Assembly (NCBI GenBank): GCA_036873755.1
Contig: JAVTVY010051596.1
Location: forward strand, 209,746-273,745
DNA length: 64,000 nt
DNA from: Hanleya hanleyi
Lineage: Eukaryota; Mollusca; Polyplacophora; Lepidopleurida; Hanleyidae
Direction: 5' to 3'
A program made the translations under genes and the position numbers. Positions 42,193 through 54,070 of the stretch are shown here, piece by piece. Positions within the stretch are counted from its first letter, which is position 1. Every line of letters begins with the position of its first letter. The notes below the pieces were generated by a model, which did not search any database, was not told where the DNA came from, and saw only the letters and a program-made list of their open reading frames with translations.

Positions 42193-43141
42193 AGTAGTAG
42201 TATAAGACGAAATTCTGTCGAAAAACGATGGTTCGTGGCAGTGACGTCACGATGACGTCATATCCGGGTCAAAGGTCACTTCTGGTCACATAAAGAAAAG
42301 TGATCGTCTCCTACTGCCCCGATGTGAATCCCCCGGAATGCATGTATGGTCTCCGACAATATCACCAGTACTATGCCCAGCATAAATGGTAAGTGGGGAA
42401 CCCTCTCTGCAGAGTGCAATACACGAGGGTATTGCCACCAAAAAAAAAATGAAACCATGGGAAGGAAGACTTATAGTAATAAAGATAACCTATATGTGTT
42501 GTATGATGTAATGATGACGAGTGTCAAGCGTATCGTGTCAAGTTTGCACAATGAAACAACCCTGGCGAATTTCAAGATGGTGGCTGCACAACGTTCGTCC
42601 TACATATGATGATCGACAAGGACAACAAATCTTGACTGGGTGAACCCTATGTGGGACAAATACCCACACCGGGAATTTGTCCCACAGAGGGTTCGCCCAG
42701 TCATGTTTGTCATCATAAGTAGAACGAACGTTGTGTGCCGCCATCTTGAAATTCGCCATGTTTGTTTCATTGTGCAAACTGGACACGATACGCTCGACAT
42801 CATTACATCATACAACACCTATAGGTTATCTTTATTACTATAAGTCTTCCTTCCCATGGTTTCATTTATTCTTTTTTGTGGCAATACCCTTGTGTATTGC
42901 GCTCTGTGGAGAGGGTTCTCCACTTACCATTTATGCTGGGCATAGTACTGGTGATATTGTTGGGGACCATACATGCATTCCTGGAGATTCACATTGGGGC
43001 AGTAGGAGGAGATCACTCTTCTTCACGTGACCGGAAGTGACCTTTGACCCGGAGGTGACCGGATGTGACCTTTAACCGGATGTGACCCTCATTGCCACCG
43101 ACCATCATTTTTTCAACAGAATTTCGTCTTATACTACTACT
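42193..43141. mobile_element. Polinton-derived foldback miniature element (949 bp)
   Basis: It starts AGTAGTAGTATAAGACGAAA and ends TTTCGTCTTATACTACTACT. CACCGC flanks it on both sides (42187-42192, 43142-43147). The two halves are near-complements over their whole length, turning near 42665. Termini and duplication length match Polintons A and B, and it carries TGACGTCA and GGTCAAAGGTCAC sites like their TIRs. No intact gene. ORFs such as 42346-42609 are repeat translation. Confidence 0.8.
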
Positions 43142-43147
43142 CACCGC

Positions 43148-43670
43148 GCTGAATCAAACTGCCGGGTTGAGTGGGAGATGGCTCAGTCCAGCCGACCAGC
43201 ACGACCAAAGTGGGCGTGGCAATGGAGACCATGGACCAGGGTTACAATTACATCAGTAATTAACGATGTCAATGACCCAAACATAGAGTTACTATGCAAA
43301 ATTCTACAACCTCTGACATCCCGAAACTTGTGTGTCAAAAAATAAACCTGGTCACTGCTTGGCAAACGAGTGAACGAACATGTGTAGAGGCTGAAAAATG
43401 CCATACCAACACCATATTCAATGAATTTTTGTAACTGGGTGTATCAAAGCCCAGTACCCCACAAAATCTATAAATTGCTCTGATGTAATACAACAGGAAT
43501 TTTGTCAAAGGCAATAAACACCTGGAAAATATACATGCACTTCAATGCAGCATGGCAGTTACATAAAAAGCTTATGCATGCCCCCATTGAACACTAAACA
43601 ACCCTAGGCCTGCAAACTGTATTTGCCTTGACCGCCTTGAAATATCCTAAAGTAGATGTGCGGACGCAGG
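43148..43670. other. No gene recognised
   Basis: Contains a short non-supported ORF (43082-43345) that crosses the foldback end. Confidence 0.35.
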
Positions 43671-44011
43671 GGTCGAAATTTACACCTGTCTACCTGTGTA
43701 TGATAGGTAAATTTTGAAAGAGACAGGTAGAGAAATAAAGTACCTGTCTCTATTGACAGGTAGCCAATAATTTTGTTTTGGTGTTCAAAATATATCAACG
43801 AAATTCATTCAAAACACCTGCTAATAAGCGCAAGTAAACAAGGTGTCATGAATTTATTAGTGTCTTGCAACATCTAAATTTGTCATTAATCTCGAGTTAC
43901 ATGTATGTGACAATTTCAACGATTGCATGTTCAGGTAATTCTTAAAGGTGACAGGTAAACACTTTGGTCACTTGTCTCGTATGACAGGTAAATTATTTTG
44001 AATATTTCGAC
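43671..44011. mobile_element. MITE built from GACAGGTA / TACCTGTC words
   Basis: GGTCGAAATTTACACCTGTC at the left and the complement around TTTCGACCTATC at the right. The interior repeats GACAGGTA in both orientations about seven times. Its right end supplies the last codons of the YqaJ gene. Confidence 0.55.
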
Positions 44012-45123
44012 CTATCTGACGAGGGCAAACTGTACCCTCCCCCAACTCCCTCTCTCCAATAGTCTGGAAGCTGTTTCAGCAACTTTGGAAAGATTTTAGT
44101 TTTCCATAAATTAGAAAGCTTGGGCTTCAATTCTTCCCAGAACAATTGGTCGAACAAAATTCTTTCCACAAGAATACCAGATTTCCGTGTATAGAACACA
44201 AAGTCACACCAGCTGCGTCCAGTCAAAGCTAACTGTCCTTGAATCTGAATATACCATGGAGAATTGTGAGACAACTGACCTTTTCCCTGTACAATATTGA
44301 AATAACGTGAAGCAAAAACATCATCAAAAGTGGAATCCTTGAATTTAAAACTACATTTAATCTCTAACTGTCCCTTCCCACAACTTCTACAGTTAACAAG
44401 CCCATCTGGGGTACCAGCCATGTAAGGTTTTGATTTGTGGATTACAAGACCACAGTCAAATGTGTGATGTTGTTTACAGATTTTCTTATATTCATGTACA
44501 ATTGCTTGGCAACTGCCTCATGTGTGCGTCCGAAGGCTAAAGCTGGAACATCTATTTCATCTGTGGACTTCCCCACAATTGTATCAACCAGTGATGACCC
44601 ATGCTTGTGATGTGCTGCCTGGTGAAACAAGGATGCAGTGATGCGCCCTTTCCTCATACTGTGCCACAGTTCACTTTTATGCTGTGGGCGGGTTAGTTCT
44701 TCAATTTCAGTGAGCACATCTTCTGAAAAGCTTAAACTTTCAATACAGTTTTCCACAGATTTGGTCTGAAGAGATCCAACAATATCTATAACAGTGGACA
44801 ACAGTCGAACCTCTGGGTCTTCCCCAGCCAGAGTCTGCATAAACAGAGCAGATGGTAACTTCTCTTGACATAATGTATACACTCTTGATCGAATTTCATC
44901 CGGATCAATGTCAGTACAACAGGGCTGATACTGATCGGTGCAGGGAATAGGTTGTAGTTTTGTTTTCCCCATATCAATATCCAGAACCAAAGATGGCCTG
45001 GATGGTTTGTCCCAATGTTGAGAAATATCTGTACACGTCTCTGAATGGCGGTCTGCATGGCGATCATGGAAATCATGCAGTGCGAACAGCATTGCAACGA
45101 CATGTTTGCACGTTCCATCTCCC
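43993..45123 (-). pseudogene. SWIM-end plus YqaJ-type exonuclease exon, one frameshift
   Basis: The exon starts after TTTTTGCAG (45124) with GDGTCKHVVAMLFAL, the last part of a SWIM zinc finger. After an acidic linker, SELWHSMRKGRITASLFHQA opens the YqaJ/lambda-exonuclease-like domain. AFGRTHEAVAKQLYMNIRK, AGTPDGLV (Asp) and CGKGQLEIKC (Glu-x-Lys) give the nuclease core. Near 44480, at an AAAA run, the frame shifts between MNIRK and the TPDG part, so as written the protein is broken. This could be a sequence error or a pseudogene. The last residues come from an adjacent MITE. Such SAP/SWIM/YqaJ genes are common in marine invertebrates, and a link to mobile DNA is suspected. Confidence 0.7.
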
Positions 45124-45282
45124 CTGCAAAAATGAATGGATTCAATACTGTTAACTGGATATACATGTATTTTTAGGGTGAGGAATATTTTTAAGTTCAA
45201 CATTTACATGCAAAAGATCACCCTGACATGGACTACTCCATCACACCGCAAATCAACTCTCAGACAAGTCACAACTACCTAC

Positions 45283-45397
45283 CTTTATGAATGCAGAGTA
45301 CAAATTGGGCCTCTCTTCTCTTGAAGAATCCATAAGTTGTATGGCTTTTCGCTCTGGCGGGTTTCCGGCACACTTGTCCCCTTCACGTACATATAAC
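45283..45397 (-). CDS. Possible small exon of the YqaJ gene
   Basis: Bounded by ATCCCAG at 45398 and AAAG|GTAGGT at 45283. It reads LYVREGDKCAGNPPERKAIQ and SSREERPNLYSAFIK. The phase does not match the next exon directly, so another exon, carrying the first SWIM cysteines, should lie between them, or this exon is wrong. A (GATA)n run sits just upstream. Confidence 0.3.
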
Positions 45398-45937
45398 CTG
45401 GGATGGATAGATAGATAGATAGATAGATAGTTTATTGCTCGTTTTGGCCTGAAGGCTAAAGGCACCACATAAAAGCGAACATACAGGACATATTAAAATA
45501 TACAAGCAATACATAAAAACAATACGATAAAAAACTATTGACTGATACATAGGGTTACATAGGATTACATATGATACTTTATTGCACTATTGTGCCCGTA
45601 GATTAACAATTACAAGAAACAAATAAACATGGTGTATACATATACATACAGAACATAACAGGGTTGTGGGGCTTGGAAGCCAACAACTTCATTGACAGGG
45701 GAGACCCCAGTGATATGGGTAAGAATAATGGTGAGTCGGCAATGCGTTATTACAGCTTTATCGAACATACATGGACAAATTTTGCCACGGCATTTACTAT
45801 TGGCTCCGATTTCGAGGTCATTAACATAATAAGTAAATGGGCATTTGATAATTGAGTATATGTATCACTGGGCATAAGAGGTTGTATGGTGTTGAACAAG
45901 ATATCTCTCTCCGTGTTGAATCCTCAATGGATGACAC

Positions 45938-46372
45938 CTTGTGCAGTTTTACGTTGTCGATATGACCGTCGCAAAATAATTTAAAACCATCATCCTCCCT
46001 GTAACGTTTCAATCGATCGCTGCTCCATTCGCATGTTTGAAACAAATAACAAAACAAATCTGGGTACTCCAGAGGTGGGAGTTTATGTAAATCAACAGCC
46101 CACTGTCCGTGCGTGATGTTATTGGGGTGTGGGATTTCTTTCCCATTCACCGTTCGCCGTACTTTACTCTGCTGAAGTGTGTCATCTGGTTGTATGATCA
46201 CCGGTAAATTTAATTTGGACGCCTGCTCTGCCAACTCAACTAACTCAGCTTTTCTATACTTGGAGGTTGTGACTCCACGTTCTTGCAAGAATTCCTTCAA
46301 GCTGACGACTGTGAAATTGTTGAAATTTCTCAAAGTACTATTCGAGTGCGGAACACTCAAATTTCCCGCCAT
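45938..46372 (-). CDS. SAP-like first exon of the YqaJ gene
   Basis: ATG 46372 (MAGNLSVPHSN) is followed by VVSLKEFLQERGVTTSKYRK and AELVELAEQA, a SAP-type DNA-binding helix pair. WAVDLHKLPPLEYPDLFCYL and YREDDGFKLFCDGHIDNVKL then match, from memory, the conserved N-terminus of the SWIM/YqaJ protein family. The likely donor is CACAAG|GTGTCA after 45938. The open frame continues to 45821 but loses resemblance. Confidence 0.6.
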
Positions 46373-47802
46373 CACGATAATCTGTATCCCCAAACTAACT
46401 TTTTTTGTAGAGAGCTCCTATCCGCGATCCGGGGTATTGAAAGTTTATGCCATTTTGATCATCATTTCAAACTACCACAACCAGAAAGACACATATAGAA
46501 TGATGGATTTAAAAAAAAAATCACTCAGAGAAGATTCTTTTTTTTTTTCTTCCTTAAAAAATGTGCGCAGGATTTACAAAATTAGTGCAGCCAGCTTTGA
46601 CTATTTACTTGCACAAATAAAATATACACAGTATGAGGAAAAAATTTGTAATGGATAATCAAAGAAGTCAAGAGGTGTTACGAGTAAGTTAATAGAATGA
46701 AGAGTTTCTTCATATGATATTTATGCTAACAAGGGAGGGAAATAAAATGTGAAAGTATGTTTTTCAAGAGCAGAGAAACATTTTTAAACATAAGAACCAA
46801 ATTATTTAAAGCAAACATTTAAAATCGAAAGTATATGTAAACAGAGTCTTAATGAAATCAGTTCAGTAGGTGACAATTGATCACTTGTGTGTCTCCTATT
46901 TGCAATGAGACAACAGTATAAATTTGTAGGGAACTGCTGTTAATGTTTCCCCGTTATCAGAAGTATATAGAATTTAATATGGCAACAAGAGTTTTCTCCC
47001 TTGGTATGCTATTGAACAGACTCATTTGCGTACACTTCGCCATCCATAAGATGGCTTGCGAATCGTGTGTCTCCATTATTGCGGAGCGATATGCGGTACT
47101 TTACCGGATTCTGTTCGGCCTTTATCCGGCCGAGAACAGACTCGAAAAATCTGATAAATTACAGGTTTTCATACCACTTCTGAACACACATATTGCCTGG
47201 GCTTACAAAATATATAGGTATGTATAACTTTCGTATTATCCAAGAGGTGTGGTGGATCTGAAATTTGAACAAGTAGTTCATCACATGGCGAGTTACGTTG
47301 GGGTTTCATGTACGTCGGTAGACTTTAGCTGATTGGCTGACGAAGTCACGTGATATTGATTTATGGAAATTGTCTCTGGCAGTTGCCGAAAGTAGGCTGA
47401 CCATGGATACACACGATCCCAGGGTCAGTCTTACCGCGTATAGATGACCGAGATGGTTACAGGTTGAAACAGACTATCACATCAAGGGGGACAGCTCTAC
47501 TGCAATCTTGAAAGTAGATTACAAATGCCAAGGTTTTATGCAAACTTTATAGATTCTCCTTTTTATATTTTATAATATAGGTTGAATAATCGTAGAAATA
47601 TTGGTCTATCTACTTCACTTGAAAAACATTGTCTGCTAGAAGCTTTTAAAAGAGATTTGCAAGCTGACATTGCTCATCCTTCCTGAAGTGTGATGTCACA
47701 TCGGACTAGCCACCCGAAGACGAAGATTGAATGTTACAAGTATTGACGTCCAACCGATGTTCTCTGAGCGTTAGTGAGCCTGCCGTCTTCGTTAGAGTAG
47801 GT
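46373..47802. other. No gene recognised upstream of the YqaJ gene
   Basis: The promoter of the minus-strand gene should lie just above 46372. ORFs at 46179-46658 and 46943-47227 have no motif. Confidence 0.35.
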
Positions 47803-47872
47803 GAGTGAGTGAATAGAATTTAACGTAGCTTTCAACATTGTTTCAGTCATATCGCGACGAATTAGAAGTATG
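47803..47872 (-). repeat. SINE tail fragment
   Basis: Read on the minus strand, CGATATGACTGAAACAATGT and TGAAAGCTACGTTAAATTCT followed by (CACT)n match the tail of the SINE at 7929-8295. The head is missing. Confidence 0.65.
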
Positions 47873-47947
47873 TCAAGAACAAATCAAGAACAAGAGTACG
47901 TGTTTCCAGATACATGACGTCATCTTCAGTGTAGGTCACAAACCCCC

Positions 47948-48385
47948 ATACTGTTATAGCACACAGCGAAATATTCACCAGTCAGTACTATGCGGTTTGC
48001 AACTGAACAGTACTGGCAGGAAAGGTCCTGTTACCAGCAGGTTTACTGTGCACAGTTAGCATCCGCTGGGTGACTGGACAGTATCATTCAGTTGGCAACT
48101 GGATGCGGTTACCAGATAGTTTATGTATGGTAACTGGTCATTGACTACAGGTAACCAGTAGGTGAATAACCTGTCAGTAACCAGACGGTAACCGTGCAGT
48201 ACTGTCTGGTAACTGAACAGTACCTACCAGTTATCACCCAGTTACTGGTTCATTTTTAAATGCACAGTACGGTAAAGGGTCCTTTCCTGCCAGTTACATT
48301 CAGTTGTGGACTGCACGGTACTGGCTGGTGACAGTAACAAGCTGCAAATGCCTGGTGAAAGTTTGGCTGTGTGTAACAGTATTAT
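47948..48385. mobile_element. Foldback MITE of CAGTAACTGG words
   Basis: TACTGTTATAG-CACACAGC... with TTCACCAG and AACTGGCAGGAAAGG-type blocks are mirrored at the right end (CTGGTGAAAG, GGCTGTGTGTAACAGTA). The interior repeats GGTAACCAG/CAGTAACTGG in both orientations. Confidence 0.6.
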
Positions 48386-48518
48386 TTGATATGACATGCT
48401 CAAATGACTATTGGATGGGGTGGGAGGAGGAATGTCACAGGTCTGTGTAACATCTGAGGATTGAAACTGACCTTTTCAATCAAACTGCCATGTAATATTA
48501 TATTTGGGTCTGTCTAGC

Positions 48519-49173
48519 TGTCAATTGGATCCCCCCACCTCTGGGGATGGTGTGGATATGGTCAATTTGACAATGTCTCCCCACCAACATATCCCCACCC
48601 AGCGGGGCATTTTCAATTGACCATACCCCACCTATTGTGCTGTCGTATTGGCCCCACATCGTATGTGGGGCTGTTGTTGTTGCTCGAGTTCTCACAATGC
48701 GCACTCATTAGAACATACCATGACAGCCCGATTTTCAAGCTAGCAATATTGTGTAGGTCAATTCGCAGATATAAAAACAGAGAAAACAGGCTGTGTCCGC
48801 CATCTTTTTATACATCTTTTTAGTTACAATATTGAATTTGAGTATACCCTTTTCGATGGGTTCCTCGGGCGACTTTGGGCAATTCCTTTCTTTTGGTCAC
48901 AGAGCAAAACATTGCACAAAATCATGTTCAACTTCAAATTCAAATAACAGGAACAGAAGTCTATCGCGCCTCCTGTTAATACAGTAGAACTTAAATCAAG
49001 GGAGACTACTTAGAACCCCGGGGGGGTGGGGGGGGGGCTACTCTGGAACCAAAACTGCAATTTCCTTATCCCTGTCATACCCACACATCCTGGGGGATTT
49101 TTTCCACGCCTGATTCAGTTTTAGCTTCACCCACCATATCCCCACCACCCCGGGGGGTGGGATCCAATTGACA
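48519..49173. mobile_element. TIR element TGTCAATTGGATCCC
   Basis: TGTCAATTGGATCCCCCCAC at the left and GGGTGGGATCCAATTGACA at the right, with GGGGAT.GT.TGGATATGGT-like blocks inside each end. Poly-G run near 49020. No gene. Confidence 0.55.
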
Positions 49174-51947
49174 AGTGCATTATATATCGGAAATTACCTG
49201 GCTGGTCTAACTCCACGCCGACTCAATCTCCTTTCTGCGAGACCACACAGCCCTTGTATCAGACAGTACCTGTGTAGATGCTATTCCACAGATAGATGTC
49301 CACTCGCTGACCAACGTTCACATTGATGAACAACACCATTTCGATAACCAGAATATGAAGACTATCTTATGCTGGACACAAATGCTATAATGGTCGGACT
49401 TGAACCTGGAAAGTGAGTTGAAATTTACAAATTAGTTTAAATGTATCAGTCAAGAGCTACATGTAAATGAAATCGCCATCTTTTAAGTGAAAATCTCAAA
49501 TCTAATTCACCATCCATTCAGTTTCATTAGTAGATTAGTATACACGGTTCCGCGGCTGAGTGACCTACTTTCGAGTGGAACGTAAACGAAGCCACGTGGC
49601 GCACTACAGCATTGCTGAGGTGGGAGAATCGAGGTATTTTAAATAGCTGTTGTCTACAAGATTAAAAATCGCTTGGACTCGTACATGCGAGGTTTTCTTC
49701 TATGATGTTACCAGAAGTAATTTGTTTGTCTAGAAATCATTACACTTAAGCTACTTACAGTGAAAATAAGACTCTTTCATCACTGTTTATCGTGGTGTTG
49801 TGGTTTTATGTACGCATATGTATATGATATAGTTCTAACCACAATAAACAATTGATACGACATTTAGTATATATTTAAAATAAATATTCCCTTGCCACCA
49901 ACTCCTCAAACGAGCCGTCTGGAGCCTTCTCGAATTTCAAGGTAAGTTTTGACAATCTAATTAAAATTAAATCCTATCTGCTCCCCATTTGGATACTGTT
50001 GCTTGTAGGATCTAAAAGGCTTGCAGTAACTCGCGTGTTAACCAATCCCGAGAACACTTCATAGTGCTTTAAAGGGAGCATTGATGAAAAAGAATTTCTG
50101 GTTGGCTCAGCCGAATTAGGCGGCTCGCTGACAGGGTGTCTTTTCATGTTGCCGCGATCCTGACATTGTGGCGCCATAATACAGGGTAAATATATGGACT
50201 GATCTTTGGTGTAAGCATTGGGGTAAGTGGACACAGTGAACCTATCTCCCCTCCCCAAGTGCAAATGGAGGAGTCCAGATGCGACCATGATGTCATAATG
50301 CTGTTAAATATCCATGGTATGGGTGCTCAGAACATCAAATTCAATTGAAATACGTAAGACAGCGACTTGTACGATTGGGGAGCATTGATAGGATATTAAT
50401 TTATTAAGATTGAATTTTTGAGTGCCAGCGGCGACCATAAAGTAACTTTTTCATGGGACATCCAGGTTATGGCCGTCTTCGGGGTCTTCGAGAAATTTGC
50501 GTTTACTTTTGCCTTTTCCTTGACTCGAGCCATTATTTGGACCTTTCGGCATGTTTGATTAGCCTGGGCCATGTGCTTTCTTGCCAGTGTTTACATTCCA
50601 CTGACCCAGCAGAGCCTCGCTCTGGATATGACACAGTTTACCCAATATGACGAGACTGTGGAGTTGTGTATTGTTCATTTCCCAGGATTTAGTATCGTAC
50701 CTCTTTTGTGTGGACCTGTTCGCTTCTACCAGTTGTGTTCATTTACTCAGGTTATCAGCTGCTAGTAATAATATAATATTTAAAGAGCAAGGATTGAGGG
50801 ATCATGTGTAAGGCAGGTTGGGAGATACTGGTTGCATGGCGTGTTCGCACAACGGACCAGCGCCCATCATGGTGCGATGGAATGCCCAAGTACATCCATC
50901 CATCAGTCTCTAATTTTTAAAACTCTCCCTCTCCATCACTCACCTACCATTTCCCCAGAAGAGTTATTAATCACTCCGCTGGAAAATGAAATGTATCGGA
51001 CAGTAATACCAAGAAGATTGAATCACTCGCACAATACAGTGATTAAAATTAGCATGACTGCCCGGTTATTGAACAGGCCCTATTATTGGACACCTAGATG
51101 CAGTGGGGCTATTTTCTAGGAATATTACATGACAACTGTAATACAAATTTAATTTCACAGTTGAGCTACAAAGACATGCTAATAAATTTCCGTTTACTCT
51201 TGGAATTTAGCCCTCATGCAGGTCGGAAATAGTGTCACAAATTTGGGTGAAAAAATGCATCAACAAATTTCCTCCAGTTTCTCAGTTTCATTCCTGATTG
51301 CAGATATGATTAAATTCAACGAAATTTGGCTGAAAATGTTCCCACAAATATAGAGAATCTTCATTTTGAATCTCGGTGTGCAATGCGACCGGCGTTTGGC
51401 AGACGATGAAAACATCTCTCCACCACTCCGTCTACATGTAAAAGTAGAACATTTCCCGGGAGCAGCCAGTTTACGATAGCATGGCATGTGGCTCAAACTG
51501 ACAATAGCACTGCAAAATTTGGGACTGGTTGATTCTTCGACGCTCATTCCAAAACTGATCTGTGGGTTAAAGTGCTGATTCATCTTCAAATATTCTTGGA
51601 GGTTTACTGTGAGGCAAACAATTTGACAGTATGTTGATTAGTTTCAAATAAATCCGTGACTGAAAAGGTGTCCAATAACTGGGCGGAAACTTGCATTTTC
51701 ATACCGTGAATGGTCCCTGCGTTACAACTATTCCCAGTCTCTTCCCCTATTTTTTCTTCAATATTTTTTTATGACGATTTATCACTAAAGATGTAGGCCT
51801 AGTCTTTAGTCCAGTGTTACTTTCTTGGCCATACATGGTTGCATGGCCGGCCTGCAGACTCTTATTCATAAAAAGTGTCCAATAACTGGGCAATCCTGCT
51901 ACTGATTAGGCCTATATACTCTCGCCATAAAAAAAGCTAGGAGAGTG
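49174..51947. other. No gene recognised
   Basis: Several ORFs of 60-110 codons on both strands (50288-49974, 50453-50765, 50832-51119, 51589-51260) show neither domains nor convincing splice sites. This is possibly intron of a host gene whose later exons may be at 55.7 and 57.8 kb. Confidence 0.35.
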
Positions 51948-51953
51948 ATTAAC

Positions 51954-53827
51954 TATGGTGTTCTATTTGGGCCAAGTTTGCGTCGCGTGGCGACTTTAAG
52001 AAACTCGCCACTCGCCACGCGCCGTGGACCTCTCCGGCGCGCGGCGACTGGCGACTTTCTGCTATCTCTTAACCTGCAAAAACTCGCCAGTCGCCACCCG
52101 CCGTAAAACACGGCGAGTTTCGCTCTATCTCTTAACCTGGAAAAACTCGCCGCGCGCCACTCGCCGGATGAACCACGGCGCACGGCGACTGGCGACTTTT
52201 GACTGTAGTGAAACTCGCCACTCGCCACGCGCCGTGGACCTCTCCGGCGCGCGGCGACTGGCGACTTTCTGCTATCTCTTAACCTGCAAAAACTCGCCAG
52301 TCGCCACCCGCCGTAAAACACGGCGAGTTTCGCTCTATCTCTTAACCTGGAAAAACTCGCCGCGCGCCACTCGCCGGATGAACCACGGCGCGCGGCGACT
52401 GGCGACTTTTGACTTCTGGAATTCTCAGGACTTTTTCTCAAGTGCGCATGCCCGGGGAGCATCAATTATCGGAATATTTTGTTCGAAAAATGCTGTCATT
52501 TATTTTAATTTTAAATCTCTTCCTCGTGCATAAATATACATAATTTCTAATGAATGAACTCTCCAGCCCCATCTGATACTATGTGACTAATTTTGAAGAT
52601 GTAAGCTATCTGTAATAATTAATATAGTTGTTTTTTGAAACAAGTTCTTTTTAATGCAATACGCATATAGGGCAATCTAATTTTGTCAAATGTGCAGATA
52701 TTTTTTATTAAAATACTCGTTATCCGTTTCTGTGCAGAACTTGCATACTCTCGTTATTATCTGCTGGTATATTTTAAAAAGTTAACACCAAGACAACATT
52801 TTCAATCGTTTTTTTCATTCGTTTTATATAAGTGCCTATATATATTTATAAAACAGCATATTGTTTTCAATTCAGAATGAATCGCTTTGAAATTGTTCCT
52901 TATTTAAGATACAATAAAGCACTCGACGCGGGAATTTTGTTTTACAAGATAAAAGCAACGTCAACTAATATGCTGTATGAAATATTAAGAAAGCGAATAG
53001 AGCGTCATCGTCATACTGATTAAAAAAGTAAGAAAAAATGCTAACATTTTCTCTGGATGATTGAATTTCTCTCTTCGTAAGTTTTATGTGAAAAACGGGC
53101 GATATCTTTGTATAAGAGATCCTTTATTGCTGTTTTAATCCATAGAGCGGCTCTTTGTTGGGTTGATATTTCCTTATCACAAACCCTACAAACTATCAAG
53201 ACCCTATTTTTAAAGATGAAAAGACGTATTTCTTTCAACAGTTTCCATATTTTTTTACTTCCTCAAATTCTATGAGATCGCGACTGTGATTTATGATATT
53301 GCAGCTGCATAATTGATGCTCCTCGGGCATGCGCACTTGAGAAAAAGTCCTGAGAATTCCAGAAGTCAAAAGTCGCCAGTCGCCGCGCGCCGTGGTTTGT
53401 CCGGTGGCGAGTGGCGCGCGGCGAGTTTTTCCAGGTTAAGAGATGGAGCGAAACTCGCCGTGTTTTACGGCGGGTGGCGACTGGCGAGTTTTTGCAGGTT
53501 AAGAGATAGCAGAAAGTCGCCAGTTGCCGCGCGCCGGAGAGGTCCACGGCGCGTGGCGAGTGGCGAGTTTCACTACAGTCAAAAGTCGCCAGTCGCCGCG
53601 CGCCGTGGTTCATCCGGCGAGTGGCGCGCGGCGAGTTTTTCCAAGTTAAGAGATAGAGCGAAACTCGCCGTGCTTTACGGCGGGTGGCGACTGGCGAGTT
53701 TTTGCAGGTTAAGAGATAGCAGAAAGTCGCCAGTCGCCGCGCGCCGGAGAGGTTCACGGCGCGTGGCGAGTGGCGAGTTTCTAAAAGTCGCCAAGCGACG
53801 CAAACTTGGCCCAAATAGAACACCATA
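51954..53827. mobile_element. Foldback element with CTCGCCACTCGCCA arms (1,874 bp)
   Basis: TATGGTGTTCTATTTGGGCC at the left and its complement at the right, flanked by ATTAAC (51948-51953, 53828-53833). A TTAA duplication with one-base-shifted ends is the alternative. Each ~480-bp arm contains two copies of a GC-rich unit (ACTCGCCACTCGCCACGCGC, ATCTCTTAACCTG.AAAAACT). The 52430-53340 interior is AT-rich without a recognised gene. The RRLATFCYLLTCKNSP-type ORFs are translations of the arms. Confidence 0.75.
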
Positions 53828-54070
53828 ATTAACAGGTCTAGCAAATTTTACAAACATGACAGACTACATCCATCCGTCCATTTGCAGTGTTTGAAGAGAT
53901 TCTGCTAGAATTTCTCAAAGAAATATTTTCGACATTTTGCAATATCAACTATTTGTTACAGGGTGTGTGGCCAATTAATTTACAACAACATCATTGATTG
54001 GCATGCCAGTTTCCAAAACTAACTTTGCTGTTTGAAACTGTTCGTGTTTTTGCAAATAAATATGCCAACA

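Noticed and set aside
42346..42818. ORFs inside the 42-kb foldback as genes
   Set aside because: Similar frames appear on both arms in opposite orientation, so they are inverted-repeat translations.
51954..53827. Proteins RRLATFCYLL... and SRKSPVAARR...
   Set aside because: Both frames are translations of the GC-rich inverted arms and appear on opposite strands of the two arms.
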